In this document: positions 25,574-35,023 of the stretch, one piece after another | How the letters are laid out: every line of letters starts with the position of its first letter | Numbering within the stretch: the first letter of the stretch is position 1 | Assembly: GCF_039908635.1 (NCBI RefSeq) | Contig: NZ_CP150918.1 | Coordinates: 1,984,001-2,048,000, forward strand | DNA from: Pseudomonas purpurea | GTDB lineage: Bacteria; Pseudomonadota; Gammaproteobacteria; Pseudomonadales; Pseudomonadaceae | DNA: 64,000 nucleotides | Reading direction: 5' to 3' | The notes under the pieces: model-generated | Database searches by the model: none | What the model was told of the DNA's origin: nothing | Seen by the model: only the letters and a program-made list of their open reading frames with translations | Program-made: the position numbers and the translations under genes

Positions 25574-27718
25574 ATGACTGATGCCATTCGTTACGAAAAA
25601 GGGTCGGACCAGATTGTCGTCCTGACCGTCGACATGCCGGGCCAGAGCGCCAACACTATGAACGCGGTGTACCGCGATGCCATGGCTGACTGCGTTGCGC
25701 GGCTGGTGGCCGACAAGGACTCGATTGCCGGGGTGATCATCACGTCCGCGAAGAAAAGCTTCTTCGCCGGCGGTGACCTCAATGAGTTGATCAGTGTGGG
25801 CAAGCCGCAAGCCAAGGTGTTCTACGACATGGTGCTGTTGCTCAAAAGCCAGCTTCGAACCTTGGAGACACTGGGCAAACCGGTGGTCGCGGCCATCAAT
25901 GGGGCGGCGCTGGGCGGCGGCTGGGAAATCTGCCTGGCCTGCCATCACCGTGTTGCGCTGGACGATTCGTCGGTGCAGGTCGGTTTGCCGGAAGTCACTC
26001 TGGGCCTGTTGCCGGGCGGCGGCGGAGTGGTGCGCATGGTGCGCATGCTGGGGCTGGAGAAAGCGCTGCCGTATTTGCTTGAGGGCAAAAGGGTTCGGCC
26101 GCAGCAGGCGCTGCAAGCCGGGCTGATTGATGAACTGGCGGTGGATCGCAATGAGCTGTTGGCTAAGGCGCGCGCGTGGATTGTGGCCAACCCGGCGGCC
26201 AAACAACCCTGGGACGTGAGCGGTTATCAGATTCCCGGAGGCACGCCGTCCCACCCCAAAGTCGCGCAGATGCTGGCCATCGCGCCGTCGATCCTGCGCA
26301 GCAAAACCCAGGGCTGCATGCCGGCGCCGGAGAAAATCCTGTGCGCGGCGGTGGAAGGCGCCCAGGTCGATTTCGACACTGCGCAGTTGATCGAAACCCG
26401 CTACTTCACCGAGCTGACCACCGGCCAGGTGGCGAAGAACATGATTGGCACCTTCTGGTTCCAGCTCAACGAAATCAATGCCGGTGGCTCGCGACCTTCA
26501 GGCTTTGCGCCTCAGGTGACGAAAAAACTCGGGGTGCTCGGCGCCGGCATGATGGGCGCCGGGATAGCCTACGTCAGCGCGGCGGCCGGTATCGATGTGG
26601 TGCTCAAGGACATCAGCCTGGCGGCGGCCGAAAAGGGCAAGGCGCATTCAGTGGCGTTGCTGGACAAGAAGGTCGCTCGCGGCCAGTTGAGCGCCGAACA
26701 GCGCGAGGCGACCCTGGCGCGGATCAAGACCACAGAATCGGATGCCGATCTGGCCGGTTGCGACCTGATCATTGAGGCGGTGTTTGAAGACCGCGAGCTC
26801 AAGGCCAAGGTCTCGTCTGCTGCACAAAAAATCGTCGGTGCGCAGGCGGTGATTGCGTCCAACACCTCGACCTTGCCCATCAGCGGCCTCGCCACGGCGG
26901 TGCCGGACCAATCGAAATTCATCGGCCTGCACTTCTTCAGCCCGGTGGAAAAAATGCCGTTGGTGGAAATCATCAAGGGCGCCAGGACCAGTGATGAGAC
27001 GCTGGCCCGTGGTTTCGATTTCGTCCTGCAAATCAAGAAAACCCCGATTGTGGTCAACGACAGTCGGGGTTTCTTTACCTCGCGAGTGTTCGGCACCTTC
27101 ACCAACGAAGGCATTGCCATGCTCGGCGAGGGTATCTCGGCACCGATGATTGAAACCGAGGCGCGCAAGGCCGGGATGCCGATTGGGCCCTTGGCGATTT
27201 CCGACGAAGTTTCCCTCAGCCTCATGAGCCACATCCGCCAGCAAACCATCAAAGACTTGCAGGCCGAAGGAAAACCGCTGATTGAGCACCCGGCATTTGC
27301 CGTGATTGACTTGCTGCTCAACGAATACAAGCGTCCCGGTAAAGCCGCAGGAGGCGGTTTCTATGACTATCCGGCCGGCGGCCAGAAACACCTGTGGCCA
27401 GCGTTGAAAACCCGTTTCGAGAAGACCGACGGGCAGATTTCACCGAAGGATGTGCGTGATCGTCTGCTGTTCGTGCAGGCCATCGAAACCGTGCGGTGCG
27501 TGGAGGAGGGGGTGTTGACCTCGACCGCCGATGCGAATGTCGGGTCGATCTTCGGTATCGGTTTCGCGGCCTGGACCGGCGGGGCATTGCAGTTCATCAA
27601 TCAGTATGGCGTGAAGGATTTCGTTGCCCGCGCCCAGTACCTGGCCGAGCAGTACGGCGAACGGTTTTCGCCGCCCGCGCTGTTGCTGGAGAAAGCGGCG
27701 AAGGCTGAGCTGTTTTAA
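25574..27718 (+). CDS. Multifunctional enoyl-CoA hydratase / 3-hydroxyacyl-CoA dehydrogenase
   Basis: 714 residues; ATG 25574 is chosen over an upstream in-frame start that overlaps the thiolase. N-terminal crotonase domain (about 1-200: FFAGGDLNEL, AINGAALGGGWEICLACHHR, PEVTLGLLPGGGG) and a C-terminal dehydrogenase domain (about 310-700: GVLGAGMMGAGIAYVSA NAD site, IASNTSTLPIS, GLHFFSPVEKMPLVEII). Catalyses hydration and oxidation in fatty acid beta-oxidation with the upstream thiolase. Confidence 0.94.
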   Translation: MTDAIRYEKGSDQIVVLTVDMPGQSANTMNAVYRDAMADCVARLVADKDSIAGVIITSAKKSFFAGGDLNELISVGKPQAKVFYDMVLLLKSQLRTLETLGKPVVAAINGAALGGGWEICLACHHRVALDDSSVQVGLPEVTLGLLPGGGGVVRMVRMLGLEKALPYLLEGKRVRPQQALQAGLIDELAVDRNELLAKARAWIVANPAAKQPWDVSGYQIPGGTPSHPKVAQMLAIAPSILRSKTQGCMPAPEKILCAAVEGAQVDFDTAQLIETRYFTELTTGQVAKNMIGTFWFQLNEINAGGSRPSGFAPQVTKKLGVLGAGMMGAGIAYVSAAAGIDVVLKDISLAAAEKGKAHSVALLDKKVARGQLSAEQREATLARIKTTESDADLAGCDLIIEAVFEDRELKAKVSSAAQKIVGAQAVIASNTSTLPISGLATAVPDQSKFIGLHFFSPVEKMPLVEIIKGARTSDETLARGFDFVLQIKKTPIVVNDSRGFFTSRVFGTFTNEGIAMLGEGISAPMIETEARKAGMPIGPLAISDEVSLSLMSHIRQQTIKDLQAEGKPLIEHPAFAVIDLLLNEYKRPGKAAGGGFYDYPAGGQKHLWPALKTRFEKTDGQISPKDVRDRLLFVQAIETVRCVEEGVLTSTADANVGSIFGIGFAAWTGGALQFINQYGVKDFVARAQYLAEQYGERFSPPALLLEKAAKAELF

Positions 27719-27814
27719 GGGCCGGGTGATGCATTCCGGGGCTTGCCTTGTACCGGTGTTTCAAGGCAGGCTCTGGGGTGTTCATTATTCCCATCACAGT
27801 GTCAGGTATTTTTT

Positions 27815-28543
27815 ATGTCGCTACGCATCTGCATTCTGGAAACCGACATCCTGCGTCCAGAACTGGTCGATCAATATCAGGGCTATGGGCAGATGTTTCA
27901 GCGTCTGTTCTCGCAGCAACCCATCGCTGCCGAGTTCACCGTCTACAACGTGATGCAAGGCGACTATCCCGGCGATGAGCTGACCTTCGATGCGTATCTC
28001 GTCACGGGCAGCAAGGCGGATTCGTTCGGCACCGATTCGTGGATTCAAACCCTCAAGACTTACTTGTTGGCCCGCTATGAGCGGGGCGACAAACTGCTGG
28101 GCGTCTGTTTCGGTCATCAACTGCTGGCGCTGCTGCTGGGCGGCAAGAGCGAGCGTGCCACCCAGGGCTGGGGCGTCGGCACCCACAACTACAGACTGGA
28201 CGCCAAGGCGCCGTGGATGAGCCCGGTGATGGAAGAGCTGACGTTGTTGATCAGTCACCAGGACCAGGTCACTGAGTTGCCGGAAAACGCCACGGTCATT
28301 GCTTCCAGCGATTTCTGCCCTTACGCCGCGTACCACATCAACGACCAGGTGCTGTGCTTCCAGGGTCACCCGGAGTTCATTCACGATTATTCGCGAGCGT
28401 TGCTGGAAATCCGTCAGCAGCACCTCGGCGAGCAGGTCTACCAAAAGGGCGTGGCGAGCCTGGAACATCAGCATCACGGCGCCACCGTGGCCGAATGGAT
28501 GATGCGCTTCGTCGCCCATAAGCCGCAGGCCAAGTCGGCTTAA
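27815..28543 (+). CDS. Class I glutamine amidotransferase-like protein
   Basis: 242 residues from ATG 27815 (upstream in-frame starts lack a ribosome site). GATase1 fold with nucleophile Cys in LGVCFGHQLLALLLGG, and catalytic His/Glu in CFQGHPEFIHDY. Resembles the GMP synthase-like amidotransferases used in gamma-glutamyl amine breakdown (PuuD/GuaA-like). No partner synthase lies beside it, so its acceptor is unclear. Confidence 0.88.
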   Translation: MSLRICILETDILRPELVDQYQGYGQMFQRLFSQQPIAAEFTVYNVMQGDYPGDELTFDAYLVTGSKADSFGTDSWIQTLKTYLLARYERGDKLLGVCFGHQLLALLLGGKSERATQGWGVGTHNYRLDAKAPWMSPVMEELTLLISHQDQVTELPENATVIASSDFCPYAAYHINDQVLCFQGHPEFIHDYSRALLEIRQQHLGEQVYQKGVASLEHQHHGATVAEWMMRFVAHKPQAKSA

Positions 28544-28564
28544 GGTGTAAGGCCGACGAGGAAC

Positions 28565-28698
28565 CTGTGGTGAGGGGGCTTGCCCCCGCTGGGTCGCGAA
28601 GCGGCCCTGAAATCGATGATCGTATTGCGTCAAGGAGAATGCATCTGCCGGTTTTACGACTGCTTCGCAGCCGAGCCGGGGCTTGCCCCCTCGCCACA
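28565..28698. repeat. REPIN (GTGGCGAGG class, variant)
   Basis: CTGTGGTGAGGGGGCTTGCC and the inverse GGCTTGCCCCCTCGCCACA. The arms have diverged from the 177-308 copy (AGG to GGG). It lies between the convergent amidotransferase and CorA genes. Confidence 0.82.
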
Positions 28699-28706
28699 AC
28701 AGCTTT

Positions 28707-29678
28707 TCAAAGCCAGCCCGAGCGCTTGAAGCTTGCCCACAACCCGACACAGCCTACGGTTATAAACCCCAGCACCGAGAAGTAGCCGTAGTGCCAGCTC
28801 AACTCGGGCATGTTCTGGAAGTTCATCCCGTAGATCCCGGCCACCGCCGTCGGAAACGCCAGAATCGCCGCCCAGGCCGCGAACTTGCGTTGCACCACAC
28901 TTTGCCGCGAGGCCTCCAGCAGCACGCCGATCTCGATGGTCTGGCTGGCGATATCGCGCAGGGTTGAAAGGTCTTCCATCTGCCGCGTGACATGGATCTG
29001 TACGTCCCGAAAGTACGGGCGCATGTTCTTGTCGATAAACGGGAAGCTCAGCTTCTGCAATTCTTCACTGATTTCCACCATCGGCGCTGCGTAACGGCGC
29101 AGGCGCAACACGTCGCGCCGCAAGCCGTGCAGGTTCTGGATGTCCCGTTCGTTCAATGCGCTGCACAGCACGTTACGTTCCAGCTCATCGATCTCGGCAT
29201 GAATCGCTTCGCCCATTGGCTGGTAGTTTTCAATCACGAAGTCGAGCAGGGCGTAGAGTACGAAATCTTCGCCGTGCTCCAGCAATAGCGGACGCGCCTC
29301 ACAGCGCTGGCGCACATGGGCGTAGGACGCCGAGTGACCATTGCGGCAAGTGATGATGTAGCCCTTGCCGGCAAAGATGTGGGTTTCGATGAACTCCAGC
29401 TTGCCTTCGTGCCGTACCGGCGAGTAAGTGACGATAAACAACGCATCGCCGAAGGTTTCCAGCTTCGGTCGGCTGTGCTTTTCCAGGGCGTCTTCAATGG
29501 CCAGTTCGTGCAGGTTGAACTGGCGTTGGAGGTTGGCCAGTTCCAGTGCGTTCGGCTCTTCGAGGCCGATCCAGACGAAGTGGCCAGGTTTGGCCGCCCA
29601 CGCGGCGCCTTCATCAAGGGTGATATTGGTGATTCTCTTACCGGCGCTGTAGACCGCAGCCGCAACGACTCTACCCAT
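28707..29678 (-). CDS. CorA-family magnesium/zinc transporter
   Basis: 323 residues. Long N-terminal cytosolic domain (FVWIGLEEPNALELANLQRQF, EDALEKHSRPKLETF), a helical stalk, and two C-terminal membrane helices with the diagnostic YGMNFQNMPEL loop between them (about residues 283-294). CorA/ZntB proteins are homopentameric Mg2+, Co2+ or Zn2+ channels. Specificity between CorA and ZntB is not decidable by eye. Start ATG 29678. Confidence 0.92.
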   Translation of the reverse strand: MGRVVAAAVYSAGKRITNITLDEGAAWAAKPGHFVWIGLEEPNALELANLQRQFNLHELAIEDALEKHSRPKLETFGDALFIVTYSPVRHEGKLEFIETHIFAGKGYIITCRNGHSASYAHVRQRCEARPLLLEHGEDFVLYALLDFVIENYQPMGEAIHAEIDELERNVLCSALNERDIQNLHGLRRDVLRLRRYAAPMVEISEELQKLSFPFIDKNMRPYFRDVQIHVTRQMEDLSTLRDIASQTIEIGVLLEASRQSVVQRKFAAWAAILAFPTAVAGIYGMNFQNMPELSWHYGYFSVLGFITVGCVGLWASFKRSGWL

Positions 29679-29780
29679 AATTCTTATTCACTTCTTCTTG
29701 GCAAATGGCAGTGACAAGCAACGTGCAGCTTAGCCTGCCCTGAGGCTTGAGAGTCAGCAGAATCGGCGAAGTTCGCCGGC

Positions 29781-29808
29781 AAAAAGAAGCCCGCACGGGG
29801 CGGGCTTC
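29781..29808 (-). terminator. Terminator of plsC-like gene
   Basis: On the minus strand GCCCGC CCCGT GCGGGC followed by TTCTTTTT, directly after the plsC-like stop. Confidence 0.85.
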
Positions 29809-29810
29809 AT

Positions 29811-30533
29811 TCAGGCGGTTTGCAACTGCCGGTCCAGCGACTCGATGCATTCGCGCATCTGCTCGCGGCACTGGGCGATCAGCATCGGCATGTCGTCCAG
29901 GGTCAAGCCAGCGGTGGGAATGGCTGGCAGCGAGCGGATCAGGATCTTGCCACTGCGCCAGCGGTTCAGGCGCATGTGGTTGATGTAGCTGCTGACGCAC
30001 ACCGGCACGATCGGCACACCCGCGGCGATCGCCATCTGGAACGCGCCTTTCTTGAACGGCAGTAATTCTTTACCCAGATTGCGCGTACCTTCCGGGAACA
30101 CCCAGATCGAGGTGTCCTTGTGCTGCAAGGTCTTGGTGGTGGTGAGCATCGACTGCCGCGCCTTGTGGGCGTTGCCACGGTCGATCAGCACATTGCCCGC
30201 CAGCCAGAACAACTGCCCGAACAGCGGCACCCACTTCAGGCTTTTCTTGCCGATGCACACGGTGCGTCGTGGCACGACGTTGCCGAGCACGAACAAATCG
30301 TAGTTGGACTGGTGGTTGGCAATCACTACGCAGCTTTGCGTCTTGTTCGTCAGCGCGTCGACATCGGTCTTCACCCGCAAACGCAAAATGCACATCGCCG
30401 GCCACGCATAAAGGCGCGCGCACAAACGGCTGTTATCCGGATTGAACGGCCGGCACAGGCCCAGCAGCACACCAAGTACGCCTGCTATCGCAAAATGCAG
30501 ACCCATCAATAACATGCGAAACAGATACAGCAT
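29811..30533 (-). CDS. 1-acyl-sn-glycerol-3-phosphate acyltransferase (PlsC-like)
   Basis: 240 residues. Inner-membrane enzyme that acylates lysophosphatidate. N-terminal membrane helix (FRMLLMGLHFAIAGVLGVLLG), acyltransferase motif I NHQSNYD (about 72-78, NHxxxxD), motif III FPEGTRN and motif IV VPIVPVCVSS. Length fits PlsC. Several Pseudomonas PlsC paralogues exist, so the symbol is left blank. Confidence 0.92.
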   Translation of the reverse strand: MLYLFRMLLMGLHFAIAGVLGVLLGLCRPFNPDNSRLCARLYAWPAMCILRLRVKTDVDALTNKTQSCVVIANHQSNYDLFVLGNVVPRRTVCIGKKSLKWVPLFGQLFWLAGNVLIDRGNAHKARQSMLTTTKTLQHKDTSIWVFPEGTRNLGKELLPFKKGAFQMAIAAGVPIVPVCVSSYINHMRLNRWRSGKILIRSLPAIPTAGLTLDDMPMLIAQCREQMRECIESLDRQLQTA

Positions 30534-30700
30534 TTACAGGCCCACCGGGACAAAAGGTGGCGCAGTGTACGGATGTGCACTGTTTTCGGCAATTGCCGCT
30601 ATAGAGGTAGGAGATAGGCGATGTTTAAGCGCATGTTTCCGACATGTAGCGTCAGAAGCGATCTAGAGCGGCGGAAGGGCTACAAACCGGTCAGGTAAGA

Positions 30701-30730
30701 AAAAGCCCGACTCGCGGGTCGGGCTTTTCG
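30701..30730 (-). terminator. Bidirectional terminator
   Basis: AAAAAGCCCGAC TCGCG GTCGGGCTTTT: T-tracts on both strands. It serves the crotonase gene on the minus strand. Confidence 0.85.
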
Positions 30731-30747
30731 TTGCGGTGTTTTTGGGG

Positions 30748-31437
30748 TTAACCCAGGTGTTCCTGGTCCTGGATGATCGCGTTGTCCAGCGTTTCCAACA
30801 GGGCCTTGCGTACCTTGAGCTTGGTATTCTTGTGCGCGGTCATGTTGATCTTCTTCAACTGACGCGCTGCGGCCAACGCGGCACCTTGCAGTTCTTCGGC
30901 AGCAACGACCTTGTCGAGGAAACCGGCATCCACTGCGCTTTGCGGGTCGAACATCTCGCCGTTGATGACCGAACGGTGGAACGCCGACTTGCGCAGACGA
31001 TCACGGGCCAGTTCGATACCGGCGTAGTGCATGGTCATGCCGATCTGTACTTCGTTCAGGCCAATGCTGAACGGGCCGTCTACACCAATCCGGTAATCCG
31101 CGGACAGCAGAATAAACGCACCCTTGGCCACTGCATGCCCAGGGCACGCCACGATCACCGGGAAGGAGTGCGACAACAGGCGACGGGCGAGGGTCGAACC
31201 GGCGGTCACCAGGCTCACCGCTTCTTTAGGACCGGCCGTCATCACCTTCAAGTCATAACCGCCGGACAGAATGCCCGGCTGACCGGTGATGATCACCACC
31301 GCACGATCCGTCACCGCGCGATCCAGTGCAGCATTAAACGCGGCAATCACGTCCGGAGAGATGGCATTGACCTTACCGTTGCTCAAGGTCAGGGTCGCGA
31401 TACCGTCTTCGAGGTGGTACGAAATCAACTCACTCAT
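30748..31437 (-). CDS. Crotonase/enoyl-CoA hydratase family protein
   Basis: 229 residues. Crotonase fold: ITGQPGILSGGYDLKVM (oxyanion loop) and CPGHAVAKGAFILLSADYRI. The usual hydratase glutamates are not evident where expected (the second oxyanion segment has GHAVAKGAF, and the equivalent of the catalytic region reads LNEVQIGMTMHYAG), so a hydratase role is not certain. P. aeruginosa PA1748 is my synteny reference. Start ATG 31437. Confidence 0.85.
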   Translation of the reverse strand: MSELISYHLEDGIATLTLSNGKVNAISPDVIAAFNAALDRAVTDRAVVIITGQPGILSGGYDLKVMTAGPKEAVSLVTAGSTLARRLLSHSFPVIVACPGHAVAKGAFILLSADYRIGVDGPFSIGLNEVQIGMTMHYAGIELARDRLRKSAFHRSVINGEMFDPQSAVDAGFLDKVVAAEELQGAALAAARQLKKINMTAHKNTKLKVRKALLETLDNAIIQDQEHLG

Positions 31438-31678
31438 GACGCTATTCCTTGTATTGAAGTGGGGCAGACGTTACCCACCGCCGTAGGCCAGGTAAAGCGC
31501 CGTGACTGACCGGCCAGTCAGCCAATTCGCCCCTGCCAAGCGTAGCCGGCCATACGCACCACGCATTGCCCTCTATATAGAGGCATTCACCCGGCCGAAG
31601 ATTGGCCGGTTTGCCCTGCCTCCAACCGCACCAGAATCTGCGAATCGCTTAAGCGCATGAAAATTCTGAAAAAAAAGT
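31438..31678. other. Upstream region of tRNA-Ser and crotonase gene
   Basis: About 240 bases up to the tRNA promoter. Contains GACCGGCCAGTC and CGGCCGAAGATTGGCCGG palindromes. No gene seen. Confidence 0.3.
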
Positions 31679-31707
31679 TTGCCATCAGAAAAGCTTTCGA
31701 CTACATT
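31679..31707 (+). promoter_or_regulatory. Sigma-70 promoter of tRNA-Ser
   Basis: TTGCCA (31679-31684) and TACATT (31702-31707) separated by exactly 17 bases, with a GC-rich discriminator (GCGCGCC) typical of stable RNA genes, about 40 bases before the tRNA. Confidence 0.7.
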
Positions 31708-31745
31708 AGCGCGCCTCGACAGACAGAACTTGTTTGAAGAGATAC

Positions 31746-31835
31746 GGTGAAGTGTCCGAGTGGCTTAAGGAGCACGCCTGGAAAGTGTGTATACAGGAAA
31801 CTGTATCGAGAGTTCGAATCTCTCCTTCACCGCCA
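31746..31835 (+). tRNA. tRNA-Ser (GGA anticodon)
   Basis: 90 bases including the encoded CCA. Acceptor GGTGAAG pairs with CTTCACC; long class II variable arm (GTGTGTATACAGGAAACTGTATC); T-arm AGAGTTCGAATCTCT. The anticodon loop CTGGAAA gives GGA, which reads serine UCC/UCU. The 3' half is the integration target of the adjacent island. Confidence 0.95.
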
Positions 31836-31920
31836 CATTCTACAAACGCAAACCCCTGATTTTCCTAGAGAAAGTCGGGGGTTTGTGGTTTTTGGCGTCT
31901 GAAAAATGGCCATATGGGAC
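31813..31920 (+). repeat. attL: direct repeat at the tRNA-Ser 3' end
   Basis: The copy that includes the tRNA 3' end. It matches 40938-41045 from TTCGAATCTCTCCTTCACC through CATATGGGAC, a constant offset of 9125 bases. Confidence 0.92.
31849..31893 (+). terminator. Terminator of tRNA-Ser
   Basis: CAAACCCC ... GGGGGTTTG hairpin followed by TGGTTTTT, 13 bases after the tRNA. A second copy exists inside attR. Confidence 0.75.
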
Positions 31921-32452
31921 AGATCTGGGACAGATGAGCTCCTTTCGCTTGAAGGGCTGCCTTCATCCATCTTCAGTTTCTGCTATTTTGATTAGGACAC
32001 CACATGAATCAAAAGTAATGGTCCCTGACTGGGCAACACGAGCTAGATGGAAGCCATGACGTGTTCACCGTTTGAGTATTGGCAAAATTGCTGAGGGTTG
32101 TATGAAGGCACGCCGGGTCATCACCAATGTCATTACGAAAGAAGGCCTAGCGTTCTAGTATAGCGATGCGGCTTTCGGCCGATTTTCACAGAAACAGCCT
32201 AACCTCCCATCTTGTTGGGTTGCTTGTGGCAAAACTGGTGGATAACGGTCGGTTCTAATGCGTTATAGGCCGACCGTTTTTCACAAGAATCAGTTAGTGA
32301 AATGTCTCGTGGGAACTAAAATGAATCTAATTGAGTCCTTCCTAGGTCTTTATGTATTCGGTAGTCTGTGGTCGATTCGGTTTTTTGTATGGCGATGATA
32401 TTAAGTATGAACTTAAGCTGATTTCGTTTCTTGTGTTCGATTCAAATGATTT
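31921..32452. other. Gap inside the island with one terminator
   Basis: About 530 bases. No credible gene. Contains the hairpin AACGGTCGG/CCGACCGTT + TTTT at 32244-32281 on the plus strand, and an AT-rich stretch approaching the DUF4062 gene. Confidence 0.35.
32244..32281 (+). terminator. Orphan intrinsic terminator
   Basis: Nine-bp stem AACGGTCGG / CCGACCGTT, loop of 17 bases, then TTTT. No plus-strand gene now ends here, so it may belong to a deleted phage gene. Confidence 0.6.
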
Positions 32453-33484
32453 TTACTCTTCTTCGATTTTTGCCTCAGATGTTTGGATGCCCTCTTCCAG
32501 TAGTACACGACGAAATTCTTTAAGTACCTGCTTGCCTAGTTTGGTAAGAGACCAATAACTGGCGGTGTCGCTTACGGAGTGCTTTCTCTTTGATGGCTCT
32601 ATAAGCTCAAGAGCCGCAAGGTCGGCAAGTATGTCGGTTACGACATTCCTCCCAATTGGGAAGTTTAAAAGGTAACTCGATCCCTCTAGGTGAAGAGCAA
32701 CGTTTTGACCGACGTTTTCGCTAGAATTCTCGACTATCATATTCTTCGCAACCCAATGGAATACGTCTGCAAGCGTTACTGTTTGGTATGTGACATCCTC
32801 CCAGGTGGGCTTGTCTTTAGTTCTTGCTCCGAGTCTTCTTTTGTTGGCGTTAAGAATTCGTATTACCGACCGAACTTCATCATGTTGCATGTCCTCTGCT
32901 TTCTTGATTTTTTCAACTTGCTCTCTAAGAACGGCATTTTCACTGCTTAGTCGTGTCAGCTCTTTTGTAACTTCAGCGCCTGTGACTTGGTCTGCTCGAA
33001 TCCATCCAGTACGTGGATTTCCGGTGATCGCCTTCATTAAAGAAATTGAAAATTTTCCGTGTAGGTCATCTTTTGATGTCCAAAAATTCACTAGTCGTGA
33101 TTTAACTTTTGTCTTGAATTTTGTTAAGCGTAACTGAGACTTCGTTTCAGTCTCACACCGGGTTTTAGGCCATGGGGCCGAATCGTCTATAACGAAACCT
33201 AGAATAGGTACGCCCCTTTCTATCGCGTAGTCGTATTCTTTTTCGGTGTATCCAACTCCTTCAGTGGTGACGGAGCCGTAGCGGTGAGCGACGATTACTG
33301 CGTAGTAATCAATCTCGTCAATTTGTCTGGCGATGATTTTCCATTGTTCTTCATCTGCTGCGCTGAACATTTCCATTCCTACAGGAATATGACCCATCTC
33401 CAAAACAGCTTTTATTACCTGATCACGCTCCTCTATGAGATCCTGATAAGTAGAGCTGATGAAAATCTGGTATTTCTTAGTCAT
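32453..33484 (-). CDS. DUF4062-domain protein, candidate defence gene
   Basis: 343 residues, ATG 33484 behind AAGGA. Residues about 3-95 form the DUF4062 module (YQIFISSTYQDLIEERD, EIDYYAVIVAHRYGS, YTEKEYDYAIERGVPILGFV), a TIR-like/nucleoside-deoxyribosyltransferase-like Rossmann fold; Glu81 or Glu83 is in the place of a catalytic acid. Then a basic linker, a coiled coil (about 170-200, LTRLSSENAVLREQVEKIKK) and a C-terminal winged-helix-like region (about 225-330, ALHLEGSSYLL to LTKLGKQVLKEF). DUF4062 is found in antiphage and signalling proteins. The gene is AT-rich against the genome and sits alone in a tRNA-site island. A defence role is inference. Confidence 0.75.
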   Translation of the reverse strand: MTKKYQIFISSTYQDLIEERDQVIKAVLEMGHIPVGMEMFSAADEEQWKIIARQIDEIDYYAVIVAHRYGSVTTEGVGYTEKEYDYAIERGVPILGFVIDDSAPWPKTRCETETKSQLRLTKFKTKVKSRLVNFWTSKDDLHGKFSISLMKAITGNPRTGWIRADQVTGAEVTKELTRLSSENAVLREQVEKIKKAEDMQHDEVRSVIRILNANKRRLGARTKDKPTWEDVTYQTVTLADVFHWVAKNMIVENSSENVGQNVALHLEGSSYLLNFPIGRNVVTDILADLAALELIEPSKRKHSVSDTASYWSLTKLGKQVLKEFRRVLLEEGIQTSEAKIEEE

Positions 33485-33753
33485 TACTAATCCTTAGAGA
33501 CTAATAGTTAATTATTGAGTAAATGGAAGTGAACTCATGTGCTGATCAATGAGCGAAATGTTAATCCAGTTGGCTGCGCTGGAAGATTGGGCAAGAATTT
33601 GAAGCCGTCGATGAAGTGCGTCAATCCTGGGGGTTCGCTAGCTGACAGTGTTCAGGCTTGTCCAAGGCTAGCTTGGGAGGGCATCGTTTTACAATCCCCC
33701 TTCCTGAGTGCTATTACCCGATGGCTGGTCGTTTCGGTGTAGAGTTTCGACCT
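33485..33753. other. Gap, 270 bases
   Basis: Promoter region for the DUF4062 gene on its right side. No gene seen. Confidence 0.3.
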
Positions 33754-34917
33754 CTAAAGCTTCAATGCTAGCTGCAACATTCCAACGACATCCGGTCCGT
33801 CTTCATTGATCCACGTTCCGTAATGCTGACGGATCATGTTCCCGTTGGTATGCCCCATCTGTTCGGCTATCCAGTCGATCGAAACTACACCGGTGGTCAG
33901 CAACTGGCTGGCGTACGTATGCCGGCACTGGCCAGGCCCACGATAGCGAACTCCGGCCGAGAGCAAATGAGCCTTGAAGAACCTGTCGCGCACTACGAAG
34001 TCGTTGACGTGTGGCAGGCCGCTTTTCGTATTCAGGAAGACAAAGTGCAGCTTATGTTGTCGTATCGTCTTGTTGTCCCGCTCGACGATATCAACAGTTT
34101 CCGCCTTCCTACTCCGGTTCAACGCGTCGATCTTCTGGAGTGCATCCCAGGCGGGGGCGAGTAGGCGAACCTTGCGCGTTGACCGCCGGTTTTTCGTCAC
34201 CCGGTAAGCCCCGCGCACCTTGGATCTGCGGAAGGTCACGGTGCCTTGCTCCAGGTCGACATCCTCCCAGGCTAGGGCGATGGTCTCGGATACCCGGGGG
34301 CCGGCCCATATCATGAACTGAACCATTAACAGCTCTTGCGTGCGGCTGGTGTGGGTTTCCAGGATCTGTTTGATTTCCGCCCGGGTGAACGGGTCCGGTG
34401 CCTCGGGATCTGGTAGGCGCACCATCAAACCCTCGGTTGGGTCATGCGCGACTTTCATCCTGGTGCGATACAGCCTGAACACCTGCCGCACGTTGCTGAT
34501 GATGTCGCGGATGGTCTTGTTTTTGAGGGTTTTAGAAAGCGTTCCCTGGATCCACTCCTGCAGGTCAAGATGATCAATCTTGTTGATCTGTACCGTTCCC
34601 CAGCGCGGCCGCACATGGACCTCGGCCTTGTTGGCGTAACCTCGATAGCTCGATGCGGCCACGCTGTTGGCCTTGATCTTCAACCACAGATCAAGATAGT
34701 GACCAAAGGTGTTTTCGACCAGCTTGGAAGAGTTGGGGAAGTGCCGAGCGTAATCAAATGTGCCGGTCTGAATCTCGTACTCGATGATGTCGACCAGGCG
34801 CCTTGCCTGGGCCACGATGGCAGGCGTGTTGCCACCCGGGATTGCTTCCCGGCATTTTTCCCCGTTGTGTTGAAAATAGATTCTCACGGATTTCCCGCGA
34901 GCTTCGACCCCACTCAT
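33754..34917 (-). CDS. Tyrosine-type site-specific integrase
   Basis: 387 residues from ATG 34917 (AGGGG upstream; a longer in-frame start at 35058 lacks a site). N-terminal Arm-type/SAM-like domain (about 60-170), then the catalytic domain with Arg in GPRVSETIAL, the QCRHTYASQLL box (the usual first His of HxxR is replaced, as in many phage integrases) and nucleophile Tyr in IRQHYGTW. It catalyses recombination at the tRNA-Ser att repeats. Intact, but 3 kb from attL rather than adjacent to it, with the DUF4062 gene inserted between. Confidence 0.93.
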   Translation of the reverse strand: MSGVEARGKSVRIYFQHNGEKCREAIPGGNTPAIVAQARRLVDIIEYEIQTGTFDYARHFPNSSKLVENTFGHYLDLWLKIKANSVAASSYRGYANKAEVHVRPRWGTVQINKIDHLDLQEWIQGTLSKTLKNKTIRDIISNVRQVFRLYRTRMKVAHDPTEGLMVRLPDPEAPDPFTRAEIKQILETHTSRTQELLMVQFMIWAGPRVSETIALAWEDVDLEQGTVTFRRSKVRGAYRVTKNRRSTRKVRLLAPAWDALQKIDALNRSRKAETVDIVERDNKTIRQHKLHFVFLNTKSGLPHVNDFVVRDRFFKAHLLSAGVRYRGPGQCRHTYASQLLTTGVVSIDWIAEQMGHTNGNMIRQHYGTWINEDGPDVVGMLQLALKL

Positions 34918-35023
34918 GTAAACCCCTAAAGCTGTACTCGTATATCGACAGTCTGACGATCGGAAACAAAAAGGCCCGTTTCCGGGCCAAGTATCTGGAA
35001 GCGCATCTTCTGGTGGACGCGGC

